64,000 nt of DNA from Arthrobacter sp. NicSoilC5. GTDB taxonomy: Bacteria; Actinomycetota; Actinomycetes; Actinomycetales; Micrococcaceae. Below, piece by piece: positions 61,777 to 64,000 of this stretch. The notes below the pieces were generated by a model that made no database searches, was not told where the DNA came from, and saw nothing but the letters and a program-made list of their open reading frames with translations. Numbering within the stretch: the first letter of the stretch is position 1; each line of letters opens with the position of its first letter. The position numbers and the translations under genes were made by a program. The DNA is taken from the NCBI RefSeq assembly GCF_019977395.1, contig NZ_AP024660.1, positions 2,294,001 to 2,358,000 of the forward strand, written 5' to 3'.

Positions 61777-63170
61777 GCCAGGACCGCCACTTCGGCGTCC
61801 AGGGTGGCGTTCGACGACGGGACGTCGCCGGGGTCCGCGCCGTGCCGGCGCATCCCCTGCTGGATGTCCGCTGCCGCCACGTCGCGGACCAGCACGCCGG
61901 ATTCGACGGCGAGAGCGGCGGCGACGCCGACGGCCTGTCCCATGGCCATGCAGGGCGGGATCTCGCGGGACATCTTCTGCGCCTCCGGGGTGGCGGAGTA
62001 GTGGCGGCCGGCCACCAGCAACTGGTCCACTTCCTTGGGCAGCAGCGAGCGGTACGGGTAGTAGTAGTCCCGGCCGCGGGCCACGCTGTCCTGGAAGTGG
62101 CGGCGGGACGTGACGTCATCCTTGGTCATAACGTACTCGCCCTGCAGCAGGCGGGTCTGGCGGACGCCCATCTGGGAGGCGACGTCCAGCATGTAGCACT
62201 TTTCGAATCCGGGGAGGTTGGCCCGGACGTAGTCCACGGCCTCGGAGATCTTGTCCCGGGCGGAGAACTCGGCGGCGGTCATGTCCGCCGGATCCACGCC
62301 GTCGTATCCGGTCATGTGCGGGGCGTTGCACCAGACCACGCCGTCGATGGGGGTCTTGAGCCACCACAGCTCCCAGGCCCCGCCCAAGAGGCGCTTGATC
62401 TTGCGGTTGATGGCGCGCGCTTCCTTGGGGTTGGCCTGCTCGAAGGCTTCTGCAGCGGCGGTGTCCACGTTGCCCAGCCGGAACACGAGGGTGGTGAGGT
62501 AGTTGTCCTTGGCGTAGCTGGCGCCGGCGCGGGAGGCCACGTCGATGTCGCCGGTGGTGTCGATGACCACGTCCGCCATGAAGGCCTGCGGGCCGAGCTT
62601 GGTTTCGCAGATGACGCCCTTGATGACGCCGTTGTCCACGATGGGGCGGGAGAACCAGGAGTGCAGCCGCAGGTCCACGCCGGCCTCGCGGACCAGGTCG
62701 TTCGAGACGCGCTTCCAGCCGTCAGGGTCGAACGCGGCGGCGTAGCAGATGGGCTTGGGATTGGTGTGGGAGTGGAAGTCGAAGGTGCCGTAGCGGCCCC
62801 ACTTGTTCCAGAGTTCCTCGGAGGTGCGGCGGTCCTCGGCGGGCGGGACGATGGCCAGGCCCAGTTTCTGCAGGCGTTCCACGTATTCGGACACGATGCC
62901 GGTGACGGTGATGTCCTGGCCGTTAATCATGTCATCCAGGACCAGCACCATGCCGCCGGAGGCCAGGCCACCCAGGGAGGAGTAGCGCTCCAGGAGGGTC
63001 ACCTTGGCGCCGGAGCGGGCGGCGGTGACGGCAGCGGCCACGCCTGCGGGGCCACCACCAACCACAAGGACGTTGGACCGGGAAATCACCGGGGCGGTGA
63101 GGTCCGCCGTGGTGGTGGAGAGCTCCAGGGAACCGGTTTTGGGCGCGGCGAAGCTGGGTGTGTTGTTCAT
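61773..63170 (-). CDS. FAD-dependent oxidoreductase (FAD_oxidored family)
   Basis: Flavoprotein of 465 aa. The FAD motif is VLVVGGGPAGVAAAV (about 34-48), followed by GGLASGGMV and VVIDTTGDIDVASRAG, typical of PF12831-type oxidoreductases related to fumarate-reductase and thiazole-synthase flavoproteins. AAGGA precedes the ATG. It probably oxidises or dehydrates the first imported intermediate before CoA activation. Eleven bases downstream of the transporter stop. Confidence 0.9.
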   Translation of the reverse strand: MNNTPSFAAPKTGSLELSTTTADLTAPVISRSNVLVVGGGPAGVAAAVTAARSGAKVTLLERYSSLGGLASGGMVLVLDDMINGQDITVTGIVSEYVERLQKLGLAIVPPAEDRRTSEELWNKWGRYGTFDFHSHTNPKPICYAAAFDPDGWKRVSNDLVREAGVDLRLHSWFSRPIVDNGVIKGVICETKLGPQAFMADVVIDTTGDIDVASRAGASYAKDNYLTTLVFRLGNVDTAAAEAFEQANPKEARAINRKIKRLLGGAWELWWLKTPIDGVVWCNAPHMTGYDGVDPADMTAAEFSARDKISEAVDYVRANLPGFEKCYMLDVASQMGVRQTRLLQGEYVMTKDDVTSRRHFQDSVARGRDYYYPYRSLLPKEVDQLLVAGRHYSATPEAQKMSREIPPCMAMGQAVGVAAALAVESGVLVRDVAAADIQQGMRRHGADPGDVPSSNATLDAEVAVLA

Positions 63171-63181
63171 GAGGGAAGTCC

Positions 63182-64000
63182 TTACTTTCCGACGAAGATG
63201 CCGTTGGTACGGCGTGCGGCGAGGTAGAAAACGATGCTGAGACTGGAGAGGACGGCTACGTAGACCGGGAAGACCCAGGTGAGGTCAAGGGACTGCAGCC
63301 AGACCAGGAGGTAGGAGGCCGTGCCGCCGAAGACGGCCACGCCGATGCCGTAACCCAGGGCCACGCCGGTGCCACGGATGTTCTTGGGCATCAGGGAGGA
63401 GCTGACCACGTTGTAGAGGGTCATGTTCAGGACCAGGACGATCGAGCCGCCCAGCAGGACTGCTGCGAATCCGCCGATGCCGGGCTGGACGTACAGGAGC
63501 ATGAGGAACACGGACGGGATGGCCAGGACGCGGGTCACCAGGAACCAGCGGGACATTGACCGGCCGTCGGCCAGCTTGCCGATGATCCAGCTGCCCACCA
63601 CGAGGATAACGCCCAGGATGGTGGTTAGGGCGAAGACGGCGGTGGGGTCTTCCTTGAAGCCACTGCGGGCGGCGCTGGGCAAGCCCACGTTCCAGGCGTA
63701 GTTGTAGGCCTGGGCGGCGCCCACCACGAAGATGATGGCCAGGACGGAGAGCCAGTGCTTGCCCACACCGGACCACACGGTCTTGGCGGTGTTGGCGGCG
63801 CGCTCTTCTTCCTTGAGTGTTTCGGGCAGCGAGCGCCGCAGGTAGAGCACCACGAAGCCGAACAAGGCGCCGATGATGAACGGGATGCGCCAGCCCCACT
63901 CCCCCATGGCGGCGCCACCGATGGTAAGGCTGCAGACGAAGCTGACGAGGGAGGCCAGCAGGATGCCGATGTTGACGTAGAAAGACATGATGCCGGCCAC
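63182..64000 (-). CDS. MFS transporter, MHS type, partial (5' end outside window)
   Basis: C-terminal 272 residues or so of a metabolite:H+ symporter; the frame runs off the right edge, so the start lies beyond 64000. At least eight helices are visible, with GEWGWRIPFIIGALFGFVVL and the loop LRRSLPETLKEEERAAN typical of MHS transporters. First visible gene of the catabolic cluster, probably importing its substrate. Confidence 0.9.
   Translation of the reverse strand: MAGIMSFYVNIGILLASLVSFVCSLTIGGAAMGEWGWRIPFIIGALFGFVVLYLRRSLPETLKEEERAANTAKTVWSGVGKHWLSVLAIIFVVGAAQAYNYAWNVGLPSAARSGFKEDPTAVFALTTILGVILVVGSWIIGKLADGRSMSRWFLVTRVLAIPSVFLMLLYVQPGIGGFAAVLLGGSIVLVLNMTLYNVVSSSLMPKNIRGTGVALGYGIGVAVFGGTASYLLVWLQSLDLTWVFPVYVAVLSSLSIVFYLAARRTNGIFVGK

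Overview
The window is high-GC DNA with strong G/C preference at third codon positions, many GTG starts, overlapping ATGA/GTGA gene junctions and actinobacterial families (GAF-ANTAR regulators, DUF2630, class A PBP with a short tail, DesA3-like desaturase with its flavoprotein reductase, Asp23/AmaP cluster, MmyB-like XRE regulators). It most resembles a chromosome segment of Arthrobacter/Pseudarthrobacter or a close Micrococcaceae relative. I see no tRNA, rRNA, CRISPR array, transposase, integrase or phage gene. About 70 genes are supported. Species assignment is inference.

Layout. 0-5 kb: secreted subtilase, NAD-dependent epimerase, an adenylate kinase, a GAF-ANTAR regulator and a receiver-only response regulator. 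5-17.5 kb: alpha/beta hydrolase; a nickel/cobalt-type ArsR sensor (KmtR-like ligand pattern) coupled to a His-rich cation efflux protein; a fatty-acid desaturase plus its ferredoxin reductase; a luciferase-like oxidoreductase, YnfA-like protein, L-2-hydroxyglutarate oxidase and small membrane proteins; a carbon-nitrogen hydrolase; an ammonium transporter with a Glu in place of the first pore His and GlnR-box-like repeats upstream; a PadR regulator with a GPGF-repeat N-terminus and a perfect inverted repeat in its promoter. 17.7-25.5 kb: penicillin-binding protein, DUF1992 protein, an ArsR/SRPBCC pair, an S51-like peptidase, then two more GAF-ANTAR genes, each beside a small protein of a shared LPASQ family.

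25.5-30 kb is the most unusual region. An envelope-stress type cluster (Asp23, DUF2273, an Asp23-like small protein, DUF6286, AmaP-like, CsbD) is followed by an ECF sigma factor. That sigma factor is translationally coupled to a protein joining a zinc anti-sigma motif (Hx3Cx2C) to an Asp23-like C-terminus, and then to a further Asp23-like protein. I infer a self-contained Asp23 stress module with its own sigma/anti-sigma switch.

30-45 kb: nitronate monooxygenase; two zinc alcohol dehydrogenases and an MmyB-like XRE regulator; a sulfonate-type ABC importer with an FMN monooxygenase; universal stress protein; cupin and MFS exporter; an MpaB-like oxygenase; IlvD; a second MmyB-like regulator. 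A 41-43 bp element occurs in three promoters (both alcohol dehydrogenases and the MFS gene), suggesting one regulon.

45-64 kb is catabolic. An M20 amidohydrolase, a polysaccharide-deacetylase/imidase-family enzyme, an NCS1 permease and a PucR regulator suggest cyclic imide or ureide use. Then come an IclR regulator, a creatinase-type M24 hydrolase and an MHS-type transporter. A long minus-strand cluster follows: MFS transporter (cut by the window edge), FAD oxidoreductase, class III CoA-transferase, enoyl-CoA hydratase, DapA-like lyase, atypical SDR, aldehyde dehydrogenase and 7Fe ferredoxin. It looks like a degradation pathway whose substrate cannot be named from sequence alone.
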